Of a stretch of DNA of 64,000 nucleotides, positions 1 through 10,909 are shown piece by piece. Every line of letters begins with the position of its first letter. The stretch's first letter is position 1. Origin of the DNA: Mercurialis annua (Eukaryota; Streptophyta; Magnoliopsida; Malpighiales; Euphorbiaceae); the NCBI RefSeq assembly GCF_937616625.2, contig NC_065572.1:68508653-68572652 (forward strand), in the 5' to 3' direction. Position numbers and translations under genes: made by a program. A model generated the notes under the pieces. That model saw only the letters and a list, made by a program, of their open reading frames with translations. It was not told the DNA's origin and made no database searches.

Positions 1-700
1 TGATAGAATAATTCAGTGAGTGAAGATGGAGATAAGATCTGGATTATTGAGGAAGAAATTTTAGTTTAAGAAATTGATGATGAATAAATATTTGGAGATA
101 CTAGCTGGTTTGATGAAGTTTAAATGGATTAATTAATTAATTAATTAAGTTTTTTATTAGCAAAAATGAGTTAAGTTATCATGCAATAGCCATCGGTCAG
201 TTCAGACTCGGAGAGGAAGCGTTCTGCTTGGCGCTTTGCAGAGATGAGTTGGAGCTAACACCGAGATTAGGCCCATAATTGTGATGACTAAGATGAGCCC
301 ATATTTGTTAGCCCACTGACTGTTATACACTTACTTCAAGTCCATGTAAAGCCCATTATAAAATCAAAATTTTATTCAAAGTCTCTGTTATCTTTTCAGT
401 TCAAAAATGAACATTCTTTCTTACAGGAGTAGGTATCGTTTATCTCGATCAATCTCCAATTTAATTTTTAATATGTAAAAAATAATTAAATTGTATTATA
501 AAACTAAAAGAAGAATAAATTCAATATAAAAAAAAAATTAATAACCGAATATATTATATTTATTTTTACAAAAATTCTTAACTAATTTAATATTAATTAT
601 AAATAAAAAATTGATATAATTATAATAAATTTACTAATATATTCATTGAGGAGTTATGTTACGAGCCACGTGCATAGCACGTAATGCGAAACTAGTTAAA
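1..700. other. Intergenic, no gene seen
   Basis: AT-rich sequence with many stops in all frames. I see no coding region, RNA gene or clear element boundary here. Confidence 0.5.
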
Positions 701-710
701 TTAAATGCAT

Positions 711-1531
711 GAACAAATTATCACTTTACCTCCTCAACTTGGCACAAAGTATCGAAAACGTTCCAACTGAAAAAATCGAATCAGTTTTATCATGAATTTG
801 GTAAAACCGACTCAAAAATTCTCCTTATGCTGACGTGACACTTAATTGGAAAGTGAGATTTGTGAAAATTATAATTAACTCTAATTAATCACACTTAAAT
901 ACTCATTAATTCTAATTAAATTCTAATTAAAATAAATTAAATCATGAATATTTTTGAACCTTTTTTTAAAAAATCAATTTTTTTTTCAACAGATTGGCCG
1001 GAAATTTTTCCGGCCAATTTGTTGAAGAAGAACAAACCTTTTTTGAACTTAATATATATTGAACACTATAAAGTATAAAGGCCTCTAGATGGTCAACGAG
1101 GAGTAGATTTGCTCCTAGTTCTTTCGAGGAGAAGATTTGCTCCTCATTTGTTCCTCGGCCGAAGAGGAGCTGCTCTTCCTCGTCGAAAAAAATAAATTTA
1201 ATTTTTTTATAAAAAATACAAAATGATCTTTTATATTTTTAATTAATATTAATTCGATATATAAAGTTTTGAAAAAAAAGTGTTTAATATGTTTTTTTTA
1301 ATTATTAGATATTAATTTAACAAGAGTTGAAAAAAATAGGATCATTTTAAATCTTTTGCCATTAAAATCCACTTAGGAGAAAAAACTACCATCAAAATAG
1401 AGAGTATGTCTCATTTTCTTGTGTGAAAGTGAGAATTTTGACAAATTCAGGATAAAAGTGATCTACTTCTTTTAATTTAGACATTTTTGATATTTTATGC
1501 TCAACTAAGAAGGTAAAGTAATCCTTTGTTC
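711..1531. mobile_element. Non-autonomous MULE-like TIR element (GAACAAA family)
   Basis: The left end (GAACAAA..TCACTTTACC) and the reverse complement of the right end (GAACAAAGG..TACTTTACC) form an imperfect inverted repeat that continues inward for roughly 90 bp. Flanking direct repeats at 701-710 and 1532-1541 match at 8 of 10 bases (ttaaatgcat / ttaaatgtac). The centre has a ggccgg-aattttt-ccggcc hairpin near 993-1018 and a run of short GA/TC-rich palindromes (gaggag..ctcctc) at 1098-1182. No transposase is present. Terminal bases and duplication resemble the element at 22482-22825. Assignment to Mutator rests on the 9-10 bp duplication only. Confidence 0.65.
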
Positions 1532-1705
1532 TTAAATGTACAGAGTGTGCACATTTCGGGGTTTCGGCTGAATTTCAAACAAGTTGTAATGGTTCTAATG
1601 GAAGAGAGTTGTCTCCCTTGTGCAGGCCAACCTCTTCTATTAAAAAAAAATCAAACATGTGCTTCAATTTGATACTATGAAAAATAACAAATTGAGTAAA
1701 TTATT

Positions 1706-4700
1706 GGGTAATCTACACAAATCCCTCAAAAGTGACCTCTTCTTATGTTTTTACCTCAAATTTTTTTTTTAGCAGAAATCTCCCAATTAAATAGAAAAGT
1801 TTTCACCAATCACCCATACCCCAAAATAAACTAATTTTACAATGAAATAGGACAAGTTTGCCCCTTCTATGCTAAAACAGATGATAGAGGAATAAAACTT
1901 AGAAAATAAAACTTTGGCGATGAATAGTCAGGTGATTCAATTTTTGTTGATGTACGATCGGCGGAAGTTCAGCAGCAGTCCGGTGGCCGGAGGTCCGACG
2001 AGATCCGTTTTAAGCGTGTCTTCAGATTTCACGTCATCTTCTTCAACTTCTCATTTTGGATTTCACTTTCAAAATAAAAAATTCGTTTTGCAAATGTGAA
2101 GATGATTGATTCAAAATTTGAACCAAATGAAACATTAAAAGAAATTGAAATCCGAGAAATTGAATTGCAGCTGTGATATAAAGTAAAAGAAAACTAACTT
2201 TTTTGAAGGTGGTTGGCATTGATTTGGGTTTTTGCTGTTGTTGCAGAAATCATGATATAGAAAATAATGGCATTAATTTGGTTCCTCTCAGGTAAGGAAA
2301 GTTAAGAGTCATATAAACAATAGAGTTGTATAACAGTGGAGCTTTTTTGAATGATGATTGCCTTAGTTATGGTGATGAAGATGAGAAGGACAAGAAATAG
2401 ATGATGATGCAGTGTTAACGTTATGGTGAAGGTTGAGTTTGTTGAAATTTGAGTTTAAATACAAAAATTTATTTTAATAGTACACAATTAAGCGAGTGGA
2501 GGCAAGTACTTGGTTTTAATAGTACAAGCAAAAATAATTTCAAAAGCAACTAAAAATTTCTCATTATGGTAAGGCAAATTTGATCTTTTTCCCTCTCTGT
2601 TGTATGTTTATGTTATGTTTTTGTTCATGCTTATAGAAATCAAGATATAAATTATTGTATCTATATTTTCATTATTGGGTGAATACACTTGTAAATAATG
2701 AGTTTTCTATTTAAGCAAGATTTGGTTTAGTTGTCTTCAACTTTTTGCTTACAAGGTTGCCAATCTTTTTAATACATTTGTATTATCTTCTTCTAGCTGA
2801 TCTTTATAATATGATTAAGAGAAACCTTTTGATTGATGTTTTTGTAGAATACAAGAAGTAGTTGTTATTGGGATATGAGAGTGTGATAATGGGCGTCTGG
2901 TTTATATAGAGAAGGATTTGGTGTGTAAGAATGGTGGTCTATATTGTCTGAAAAAGAATGATATACTTGTTGAGTTTTAACTGTGGAAACTTTCTTACAA
3001 AAACTTAATTAATCAATTATGGAAATTGAAATTTTGAATGAATAGTAGTCTTTATCTTACGTTGCATTTGCACCATACACACGTAACAATTCTGTTTTGC
3101 TTATGTTTATTATTTTTGTTAGTAACTCCAAAAATCACCCAAACATTCAGCATGTGATATTATTTCAGGTTCACATAAGATACACATCAGATTGCTTTTC
3201 AGTTTTATAAACTGTCAATTACATTTCACTTAAAAATATTCAATTTTTATAATAACTATATCGCAAAATTCTCTATATATAAAATATCAGATAAAATTGT
3301 AAAGAGCAGCAAGACAAATTTCGTAAAAAATTAAATTGAGCTAGTTCAGTGTATACGGGTTCAAATCAGGTTCACATCAGGTTGATTTTTGGTTTTATGG
3401 ACTGTCAAATACATTTTACTTAAAAGAGATATTCAATTTGTATTTACACAAAATCTCAAAATTTTATTTATATAAAATGTCAGTTCAGTTAAAATTACAA
3501 AGTGTAGTAAGACAAATTTTATAAAAATAAATAAATTAGGATAAATCAGTTGATATAGGTTCATATCAGGTTTACATCAGGTTGATTTGCGGTTTTATAG
3601 ACTATCAAATACATTTCATTTAAAAGAACTATTCAATTTGTATTACACCAAATCTCAAAATTTTTTCTATTTAAAATGTCATTTAAGATTGTAAAGAGCA
3701 GTAAGAAAAATTTGATTAAAAATTGAATTAATGTAGTTCAGTTGATATAGGTTCAAATTAGGTTAATTTTCAATTTTATAGTTGTCAAATATATTTCACT
3801 TATAAGAGATATTTAATTAGTATATTACATTAAATTTCAAAATTCTATTGATATAAAACATCATTAAGATTGTAATGAGTAATAAGATAAATTTGATTAA
3901 AATTTGAATTAAAGTAGTTCAGTTATATAAGTTAACATTAGGTTCATATCAGGTTGATTTTCAGTTTTATAGACTATAAAATACATTTCAATTAAAAGGA
4001 ATACTCAATTTATGTATATAAAATGTCATTTAAGATTGTAAAGAGTAGTAAGACAAATTTGATTAAAAATTGAATTAAAGTAGTTCAGTTAATATAGGTC
4101 ACATCAGGTTCATATCAGGTTGATTTTCGGTTTTATAATATGTCAAATACATTTAATTTAAAAAAGATATTCAATTAGTACATTATATACTAAATCTCAA
4201 AACTCTCTCTATATAAAATGTCATTTGAAATTGTAAAGAATAGTAAGACAAATTTAATTTTAAATTAAAATAATTCAGTTGATATAGGTTCACATCAGGT
4301 TCGTATCAGGTCGATTTTCAGTTTTATAAACTATCATATACATTTCAATTAAAAGAGTTATTCAATTCTATGATAAAAATAAAGGAGCTGTAAAAGCCAG
4401 TTGGAATAAAAATTAAAACCCGTCAAATTCATAAAACCATAGAAAAAGAATGTCATAACAGAAAAAAGTTATGCTAAAAAGCATACATGTATTTAACAGG
4501 AAGTTGAAATCAGGTGACAAAGATATAGAAAGGGTACAATTTCATAACCCAAACTGCACAAAACTAAAGCATTGATGAAAGAAATAAAACCCACTTATCA
4601 ATATATCATTAAGATTCAAATTAAGCTTTATTAAGCTAATAAAGGTTACAACTTCTCTTACTCCAGAATTGATAGAAATCACAATAAAAGAAATCATCTT

Positions 4701-5450
4701 TTCTTCATGTTGTCAGCAATCAAACACAAATGTATATAAAATTGTAAAAAAATTGGGACAAACCATGAGAAAAAGAGTTGTTATTACAAATAGACAAAAT
4801 ACCACAGACACTTTCTAATTCCAATAAAAAATGATCTTCTTTCTCTACCAATTATGTTTTTTGTTACTGTCTATGTTTGTATTGGTTTTGTTTTATTTCT
4901 GGGTTTTCTCTTACACCCAGCGCCACTAGCCATGGTTGCCGATTTAATTGATTCAAAATACCCAATAACAACAACATCAAATACGCGGCACATTATCATC
5001 ATTCAATTTTCGATTTGTCGAGACCGAACAACAAATTCCAACCACTTCTCTCCCATCTCCTCCCAAATTTGCTTATCTAATCTCTAGATCCTCCGACTGC
5101 CGGAGATCCGACCAATGGGAAAAAGTGCAAAAGCACCGATAGAGAAGAAACTTAATAAGCGAGGGGGTGAGCAGCATCATTGATCAAACGGTCGATTACA
5201 ACAATAGAAAAAAACGAGGGAGAAAATAGCACCGGAGATGGATCTCTGTTGACAACAATAGTAGAAAATAATGATTGAGGGAGCAGTTGTGGATGTTAGA
5301 GAAGAAAGGGAAAGGGTAAAATAGGACTAAAATTAAAATGAGGTATAGGTAGAAACTGATTTAAAAAAAAAAGAAATTTTTGCATAGAATTATTTTCTGA
5401 GTCACTAACATAAACTTTTCAATTTTTGGGTTATATGGTGTAATTTTCTC
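1706..5450. mobile_element. Large non-autonomous MULE-like element
   Basis: An exact 9-bp direct repeat, taaattatt, flanks the element (1697-1705 and 5451-5459). The ends are imperfect inverted repeats: GGGTAATCTACACAAATCCC on the left and, reverse-complemented on the right, GAGAAAATTACACCATATAA. Similar CCGGAG-rich stretches lie near each end (about 1968-2010 and 5090-5115), also inverted. No transposase reading frame is visible; the longest internal frames are under 80 codons and look fortuitous. The interior holds a tandem array listed separately. Mutator-like is inferred from duplication length and terminal structure. Confidence 0.7.
3160..4372. repeat. Tandem repeat, about seven units of 165-200 bp
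   Basis: The motif 'atcaggttgatttt' followed by 'gttttata.actgtcaaatacatttcactt' recurs near 3186, 3375, 3575, 3765, 3947, 4113 and 4303. Each copy is followed by a conserved block containing 'aatctcaaaatt' and 'aaaatgtcatttaagattgtaa'. Units are diverged by substitutions and small indels. The array lies wholly inside the MULE-like element at 1706-5450. Confidence 0.8.
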
Positions 5451-5758
5451 TAAATTATTTTGAGGCCTAAATGGCCCGAATATTTATCATAACGAAAAGC
5501 AAATAATTTTATACCTCATTTAATTCTATTAATATTTTGTTAGTTCCGTAAATAATTTAATATTTACTTTTAAACAATTTATAACTCACTTTCAATTATG
5601 TTAACTATTTGATATTTTACTTTTAATTTTATTAGCGGTTGGTATTTTAGTATCTCATTTTTATTTCTATTAACGATGTACGAAAACATATCGGAGCCTC
5701 GCAATAATTTGTCCTAATAAAATTTATGAATCAATTTAAATATTGCTTAGTAATACGG

Positions 5759-6058
5759 AGGTCTAATGTCTTAAAAAATATCAATTTTTTAAAGTCTATT
5801 TTACTTATTTTATATTTTTTTCATTTTAATTACACCCTAAAATATAAAATTAATTTTTTTATTTGATAAAAAATTAAAAAAATTATAAATTAATCCTTCT
5901 TACATTAGATTAATTTTTTATATTAAATTAATTATGTTTATAATTTTTTTGAACTTTTATCAAATAAATAAATATTAATTTTATGCTTCAGGCATAATTA
6001 AAATAAAAAAAATAAAAAAAATAAAATTGATAAACTTTCAAAGTCAGATAGGATAAAA
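5759..6058. mobile_element. Degenerate GGCTTAAT-family TIR element
   Basis: Starts ggtctaatgtcttaaaaaa and is colinear with the left two thirds of the element at 62361-62734, including the shared stretches 'ttttttcattt' and 'aattgataaaa'-like sequence. The right arm is a weak inverted copy. I find no target duplication, so the boundaries are approximate. Confidence 0.45.
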
Positions 6059-6541
6059 AAAATAGTTATTTTACCTAAATCAAATTATTTATTTAGAATT
6101 TTCAACACATCTATTATTTAAGTTAATTTGATGGTACAAATAAAATAATCTTGTGTAAGCAACTACCACTGTCCACAGTCTAGACACTTATGCCACATTC
6201 TGGAATGCCATTCAGAATGCCTACCATCTGCGTTAAATGGGTGATTTATGAAGAAAAACTGAATTTGAAAAGAACAATGCTAACCAAATTTTGAATACCA
6301 CTATAAACTAATATTTATTTGATAACAAAATAAAACACACACACAAACTCAAGCTAATTATAAGCAGAAACTTACATTTAAAAGGAAAATAAAAAAGAGA
6401 AATATGCAGAAACAGCAAAGGCAGTAAAATCGTTCTTAGTCTTTATACAAGACCCTCTTATTACATAAGCCATCCATCAAACTCCAAGTTCATCAGCATA
6501 TCTATATTTTAATTGCATGTCAACCAAATGATATAAGCAAA

Positions 6542-6988
6542 TTATGTCTTGCCGGTCACTTCTTGAGCCTTACCCTGAACAGTCTGCCCCATCTCTCTAG
6601 CCTTCTGGCCCAACTGCCCCGTCGTCTCCTGCACGCGCCGCTTCGCCTGGTCAAACCTCTGCGGCAAAATGCCTCTCATCTTCAAATAGTTGAACATCCA
6701 CGACAGAGACGAGAGTGCAGTGATCCCAAAAGCACCCGATGCCAAAAACCCCGTAACAGCCAGACCAATAACAAAAGCTGCCGGGACAAGAACTGGGCTA
6801 CATATCACAAAAAGTGGGGTTGTTACAGCTAACCCGATCATTGTTCCGGTGAGAGTAACACCGGCGAGGAAGAGAAGAGTGCCACTAAGAGGCAAAAGAG
6901 TAACCACAGCTAAAATCGTTGAGGTCGAAGGGCCGGCACCTTTGTGTTCGCCGCCCCATTGTTTTTGTTGTAGTTGACGGTCCGCCAT
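6542..6988 (-). CDS. Oleosin (oil-body structural protein)
   Basis: 148 residues, single exon. Oleosins coat seed lipid droplets with a hairpin buried in triacylglycerol. A short polar N-terminus is followed by an uninterrupted hydrophobic segment of about 70 residues (roughly 24-95). Its centre is the proline knot [15 protein letters not shown], with the family's P-x5-S-P-x3-P spacing, at about 77-91. The C-terminus is amphipathic and lysine/arginine-rich ([20 protein letters not shown]). That AKRR..GQK tail resembles the high-molecular-weight seed isoform, but this is a by-eye call. The ATG at 6988 gives the usual MADR start and is the first Met in frame. The upstream region carries seed-type motifs. 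Confidence 0.95.
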   Translation of the reverse strand: MADRQLQQKQWGGEHKGAGPSTSTILAVVTLLPLSGTLLFLAGVTLTGTMIGLAVTTPLFVICSPVLVPAAFVIGLAVTGFLASGAFGITALSSLSWMFNYLKMRGILPQRFDQAKRRVQETTGQLGQKAREMGQTVQGKAQEVTGKT

Positions 6989-7044
6989 GGATGCTTAATC
7001 AGGCTTTTTTGTTGGAAATTGTGTATCAGAATGAGATAGAGATG

Positions 7045-7180
7045 TAGTTAGTCGGAGGAGAAGAAGTGAACGAGAGGTGAATTTAAGGAGTGGAGGAAAT
7101 GGACAGGTGTGGAGTGAGGAGGCACGTGCTGATGAGATAGGGTTTGCATGAGAGGTGTGTCCTTATAGGGACGTGTTTGA
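7045..7180 (-). promoter_or_regulatory. Oleosin proximal promoter: G-box, RY element, ACGT core
   Basis: Upstream of the oleosin ATG lie a perfect palindromic G-box GCACGTGC (CACGTG at 7123-7128), an RY-type CATGCA on the minus strand (7145-7150) and a further ACGT core at 7171-7174. G-box/ABRE plus RY is the known binding combination for bZIP and B3 (ABI3/FUS3-type) regulators of seed storage genes. A weak TATA-like TTAAAT lies near 7080-7086 on the minus strand. Motif presence is seen; seed regulation is inferred. Confidence 0.6.
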
Positions 7181-7399
7181 TTATTTTTACTTTGGTCATT
7201 GATTTGTGTCGTGGTGTAATTATAAGCTTTTCTTACCCAAAACCCAAAGAGGTGACCGAGTGAGTAAAGCTTTATTTGTAATTTTAAGAATTTAACAAAC
7301 ATTATTATTCCGTTTATTATATTTTTATATATTATTCTTTCTATATATATTTCTTTTTTTAATGCCATCTCTTTTATCAGTTCTGCATACAACCAACGT

Positions 7400-8240
7400 A
7401 TTTTTATTACAATTCTATTTATATTATTTACAAGTTTAAACCAATTAAAAATTAACTAAATACTACATGTGTGCTATTTAATATAAAGTGATAAGATTAA
7501 TTAAAAATCAATTATAAGATCAAAACATACGTATAATACCATAATGATTAAAAGTCAAATTATCAACAAAAAAATAAACAAATCGTACTATATGATTAAT
7601 AAAGAATATGAGCACAATAAAATACAGATTTAAGACAATATAATTTTATAAGATTCACATCATCATAATATTTAAAAAAATATTAGATATATAAAATCAT
7701 TAACATGTTGATGGTGAAAATAGAAAAACAAAAGGATAATAAACAGAGAGACGACAACATAAAAAAAATAAAAATATTTGAGAAAAAGCAAATTAAAAAG
7801 TGGACGATGCAGCGATGACAATGATAATAACCCCGATAATAATAATCACCGGTGGATTAGACGATGTGTAAATTTTTAAAAATCTATAAAAAAAATGAAA
7901 AATGGAATAAATATTTAAAATATATAAATTTTAAGAATGAAGTACTGTAAATTAAAAAGAATTAATATGTGCATTAAATTTTTTCGATTACATATTATCA
8001 AGTGTTTTATTTTTAATAATTTTTTAGATATTAGTTAGTTATTTAGGTAAATTTTTTGAATTAGAATCCTGTCAAGTTCTAATAAACATGAGAGGTTATA
8101 TTTTTAATCTACACTATTTATACATTATGTGTATACATTAAAAATGTGTAAGTCAAATTAAATTCATCTATAGCAATTATTTTTTAAGAATGTTATAAAT
8201 TAAGCAAACATAAATCTATTATGTTTAGTAGAATTTGAGA
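7400..8240. other. Intergenic, no gene seen
   Basis: AT-rich and non-coding in all frames. No element ends could be recognised. Confidence 0.45.
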
Positions 8241-8403
8241 GAATGTTAATGGGAAAAGTTGAAAAATACTTGATTTTGTTAAAATAATCTCAAAAATACT
8301 TATGTTCGTTTTTATTTGCGGACAATACTTACAAAAGAAAATAAATTGCACCTAGCACTTGATTTAATAAAAACATTAAATCTAACACTTAAAATCTTAT
8401 TTT

Positions 8404-8690
8404 TCTAAACCCTAAACCCTAAATTATACTAAACCCTAAACCCTAAATCATGCTAAAGCCTAAACCCTAAACCCTAAAACCTAAACCCTAAACTCCAAAC
8501 TCTAAACCCTAAAACATGCTAAACCCTAAACCCTAAATTTTAAATCTTAAATCCTAAACCCTAAATCATGCTAAACCCTAAATCCTAAATCATGCTAAAC
8601 CCTATATCCCAAATCTTAAACCCTAAACCCTAAATCATGCTAAACCCTAACCCTAAAATCATAAACCCTAAACCCCTAAAATCCTAAAAT
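8404..8690. repeat. Interstitial telomere-type repeat (CCCTAAA)n, degenerate
   Basis: Dozens of CCCTAAA heptamers and variants (cctaaa, cttaaa, ccctaaaa) occur in one orientation, interspersed with 'tcatgcta', giving a higher-order unit of roughly 'aaaccctaaaccctaaatcatgct'. CCCTAAA is the standard plant telomere heptamer. The array is imperfect and sits between TIRs, so it is interstitial rather than a chromosome end. Confidence 0.85.
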
Positions 8691-8704
8691 CTAAATTCTA
8701 AATC

Positions 8705-8890
8705 TTAAAAAAATGGAGTTAAATGTTGGATGAATAAAAAAATGAAGTTAAATGTTGGACGAAATAAAAAGGTTGGGTTAAGTGTTGGATGAAATAAAAA
8801 GGTGAAATCAAGTGCTGGATGAAATAAAAAGGTGAAATCAAGTGTTAGATGAAATAAAAAGGTGAAATCAAGTGTTGACAGAAAAAAAAA
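8705..8890. repeat. 30-bp minisatellite, about six units
   Basis: The unit is approximately 'gaaataaaaaggtgaaatcaagtgttggat', repeated head to tail. The right-hand units are nearly identical and the left ones more diverged (ggagttaaatgttggat). The array directly abuts the telomere-like array. Confidence 0.85.
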
Positions 8891-9169
8891 AAAGATGCTC
8901 AAGTATTTTTGGAATTATTTTTAATAATCAAGTGCTGAGTCTAATTTCCTCAATGTTAATTCCAAAAAAAGGTTGTAACAATTTTGAATGGGTAGGCCTA
9001 ATGATCTTGTGTTCCGAACCACACCATTATAGGGGATTGTGATGGGCCCCTGCAAATAGGCTAATCTTGCCCATACCCAATATGCGGCCTATTTTAGCAG
9101 CTGTTGGGCTTTTGCCTGTAATCCTACACTTAGCTTATAGATCTGCATGTATTTGAAAATGATACATCA

Positions 9170-9376
9170 AATAGGATTAGGATTCTCTCAAGTTCAAATG
9201 AACTTGAGAAGGTCATATTCACGATCTACACCGTTTATTATAAAATGAACGGTATAGATAAAAAAAGTACAATTTTAATCAAATTAATATACACCATTTA
9301 TTTTATAATGAACGGTGTAGATCGTGAATATGACCCTCTCAAGTTCATTTGAACTTGAGAGAATCCCAATCCTATT
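9170..9376. mobile_element. Foldback MITE, near-perfect palindrome
   Basis: About 85 bp at each end are inverted copies of each other. The left end aataggattaggattctctc matches the right end gagagaatcccaatcctatt, and the match continues through 'aagttcaaatgaacttgaga', 'ggtcatattcacgatctaca' and 'ccgtt(c)att'. The central loop is about 40 bp. A convincing target duplication is not visible, so the superfamily is unassigned. Confidence 0.75.
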
Positions 9377-9379
9377 AAA

Positions 9380-10200
9380 TATAGAGTAATCTGACTGATA
9401 TGCTGTTTCTTAAATTTCATAGAGATTTCAAACTTATTTTTCTATATCACCAAATTCAGTTATTTATATGAAAATTTATTATTTTATGATTATTGTATGA
9501 AATAATTAATTTTAATTTAAAAACTGATACATTACACCTTTAATTAAACAAAATATAGAGAACTATATTTCGTCTGAAATAATAAAAAATATAGAGAGAG
9601 CTAGAGAAACATTATAAAAATAAATAAATAATAACATACAAAATTTTATGAAATTACATAGATAATTTCATAAAAAAGTACGGAGAAAAAAAAATAGTAT
9701 TGTATACCATTTGTATGGTAGCATTATATTTTCTATAGTATTATTTTTCCAAATAAAAAAAGTAAAATTCATAAATTACAAACTATAGTAATATACATAT
9801 ACTGAATTAAATAGTATTACTATCAATTATGTTTGCAATTTTCTTTCAGTTTATTTTATAAAAAAATTATATTAATGGTGCCTAATATTTTTCAAATATT
9901 CTGCTGTTGTTTGAACTTTTTGTAAATGTATCGAACAAGTGATTTAGGCCATTTTTTCGGTCCTTTGTGTGCTACAAAATAAAATTAAGTGTTTTTTTAT
10001 TTAAATTCATGTGTTATATTAGTAAAAAAAATTATGATTGTGTGTGCAATGATACATTTGAAGAATGTGAAATTGAAATGTAAACCATATCAACAAATTT
10101 TAAAAATTACTTTTGACCTTATTAATAGTCCGGTGATCGAAAATGACTAATAATATTGATTTGATATGCTTCTAAGAAGTTTAAACAATAATTTATAAAT
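9380..10200. other. Intergenic, no gene seen
   Basis: AT-rich and non-coding, with no recognisable element. Confidence 0.45.
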
Positions 10201-10202
10201 AG

Positions 10203-10567
10203 GCCTAATGTACCAAAAAAATATCGACCTTTTATCTCCTTTTCAGTTTTATCTCGACGTCGCAAATTTGACAATTGTACCCAAATTCACACCTTTCACT
10301 TTCAATTGCATTCAAATACTGAATTGACTTTTTTTTATTGGAAAAAGTTCAAATTATTCATTCATTTGAATTTTTTTAAAATTGGAAAAGAGTTCAAATA
10401 ACTCGTTTATAAAGGTTTTAAAAAAATTAAAAGGAATACAGGTCAATTTATAAAATTGGATACAATCGGAACCCAACGGCGAACTTGGGCACAATTAGCG
10501 ATTTTACAATGTAGGAGTTAAATTAAAAAAAAGCTAAAAGGTCGAGGTTTTTTGAGATATTAAAGTT
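10203..10567. mobile_element. GGCCTAAT-family TIR element (diverged)
   Basis: Begins ggcctaatgtaccaaaaaaa and continues 'tatcgaccttttatctcctt'. The right end gives, in reverse complement, 'aatatctcaaaaaacctcgacc'. The internal block (ttttcagttttatctcgacg, aatttgacaattgtaccc, tttcaattgcattc) is clearly related to the element at 62361-62734. No clean target duplication remains, so the right boundary is approximate. Confidence 0.55.
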
Positions 10568-10632
10568 CAAACACTAGAAGATAAGAATTATACAAATTCA
10601 AACACCACTAGTGTAATTTTTTCTTAATTTAT

Positions 10633-10906
10633 TACTTCCTCCGTCCCAAATTGACAGGCAATGTAGGACAAACACAAATATTAAATCTATGTAAAATGCA
10701 CAATTTCATAAAAACATACCACACTTATTCTTATTTAATATAGTGTTGGGCCTGTTGGCTTGACTCTTAATAGTGTTTGCTTTATTTTTAATGTAATATA
10801 CTATAATCAATAAGGGTATTTATACCATTTTATCGTTTAAACAGTAAATAACTGTCTATAATTTGGGATAAAAAAATGGCTATCAATTTGGGACGGAGGG
10901 AATAGT
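10633..10906. mobile_element. Stowaway-type MITE
   Basis: The left end CTTCCTCCGTCCCAAATTGA and the reverse-complemented right end TATTCCCTCCGTCCCAAATTGA carry the classic Stowaway (Tc1/mariner) terminal motif CTCCGTCCC. Both sides are flanked by TA. It is about 270 bp long and non-coding. Confidence 0.85.
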
Positions 10907-10909
10907 AGT

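Larger units (their letters stand above)
8251..8951. mobile_element. MULE-like TIR element filled with telomere-type repeats
   Basis: A perfect 9-bp direct repeat aatgttaat (8242-8250 and 8952-8960) flanks an element with ~50-bp imperfect inverted ends. The left end reads gggaaaagttg..acttgatt..ttaaaataat..caaaaatactt. The reverse-complemented right end reads gaggaaatta..acttgatta.ttaaaaataat..caaaaatactt. The interior carries the degenerate telomere-like array and a 30-bp minisatellite (separate entries). No transposase is present. Confidence 0.7.

Noticed and set aside
4854..5087. 77-codon frame with a hydrophobic start
   Set aside because: Inside the non-autonomous MULE at 1706-5450; no domain, no splice context, composition like the flanks.
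8404..8690. Chromosome end / true telomere
   Set aside because: Array is short, degenerate and flanked by TIRs and unique sequence on both sides.
8404..8690. CRISPR-like array
   Set aside because: Eukaryotic DNA; repeats are contiguous telomere heptamers without spacers.
8705..8902. 65-codon open frame with repeats of FLFHPTLDFTF type
   Set aside because: It is a translation of the 30-bp minisatellite.
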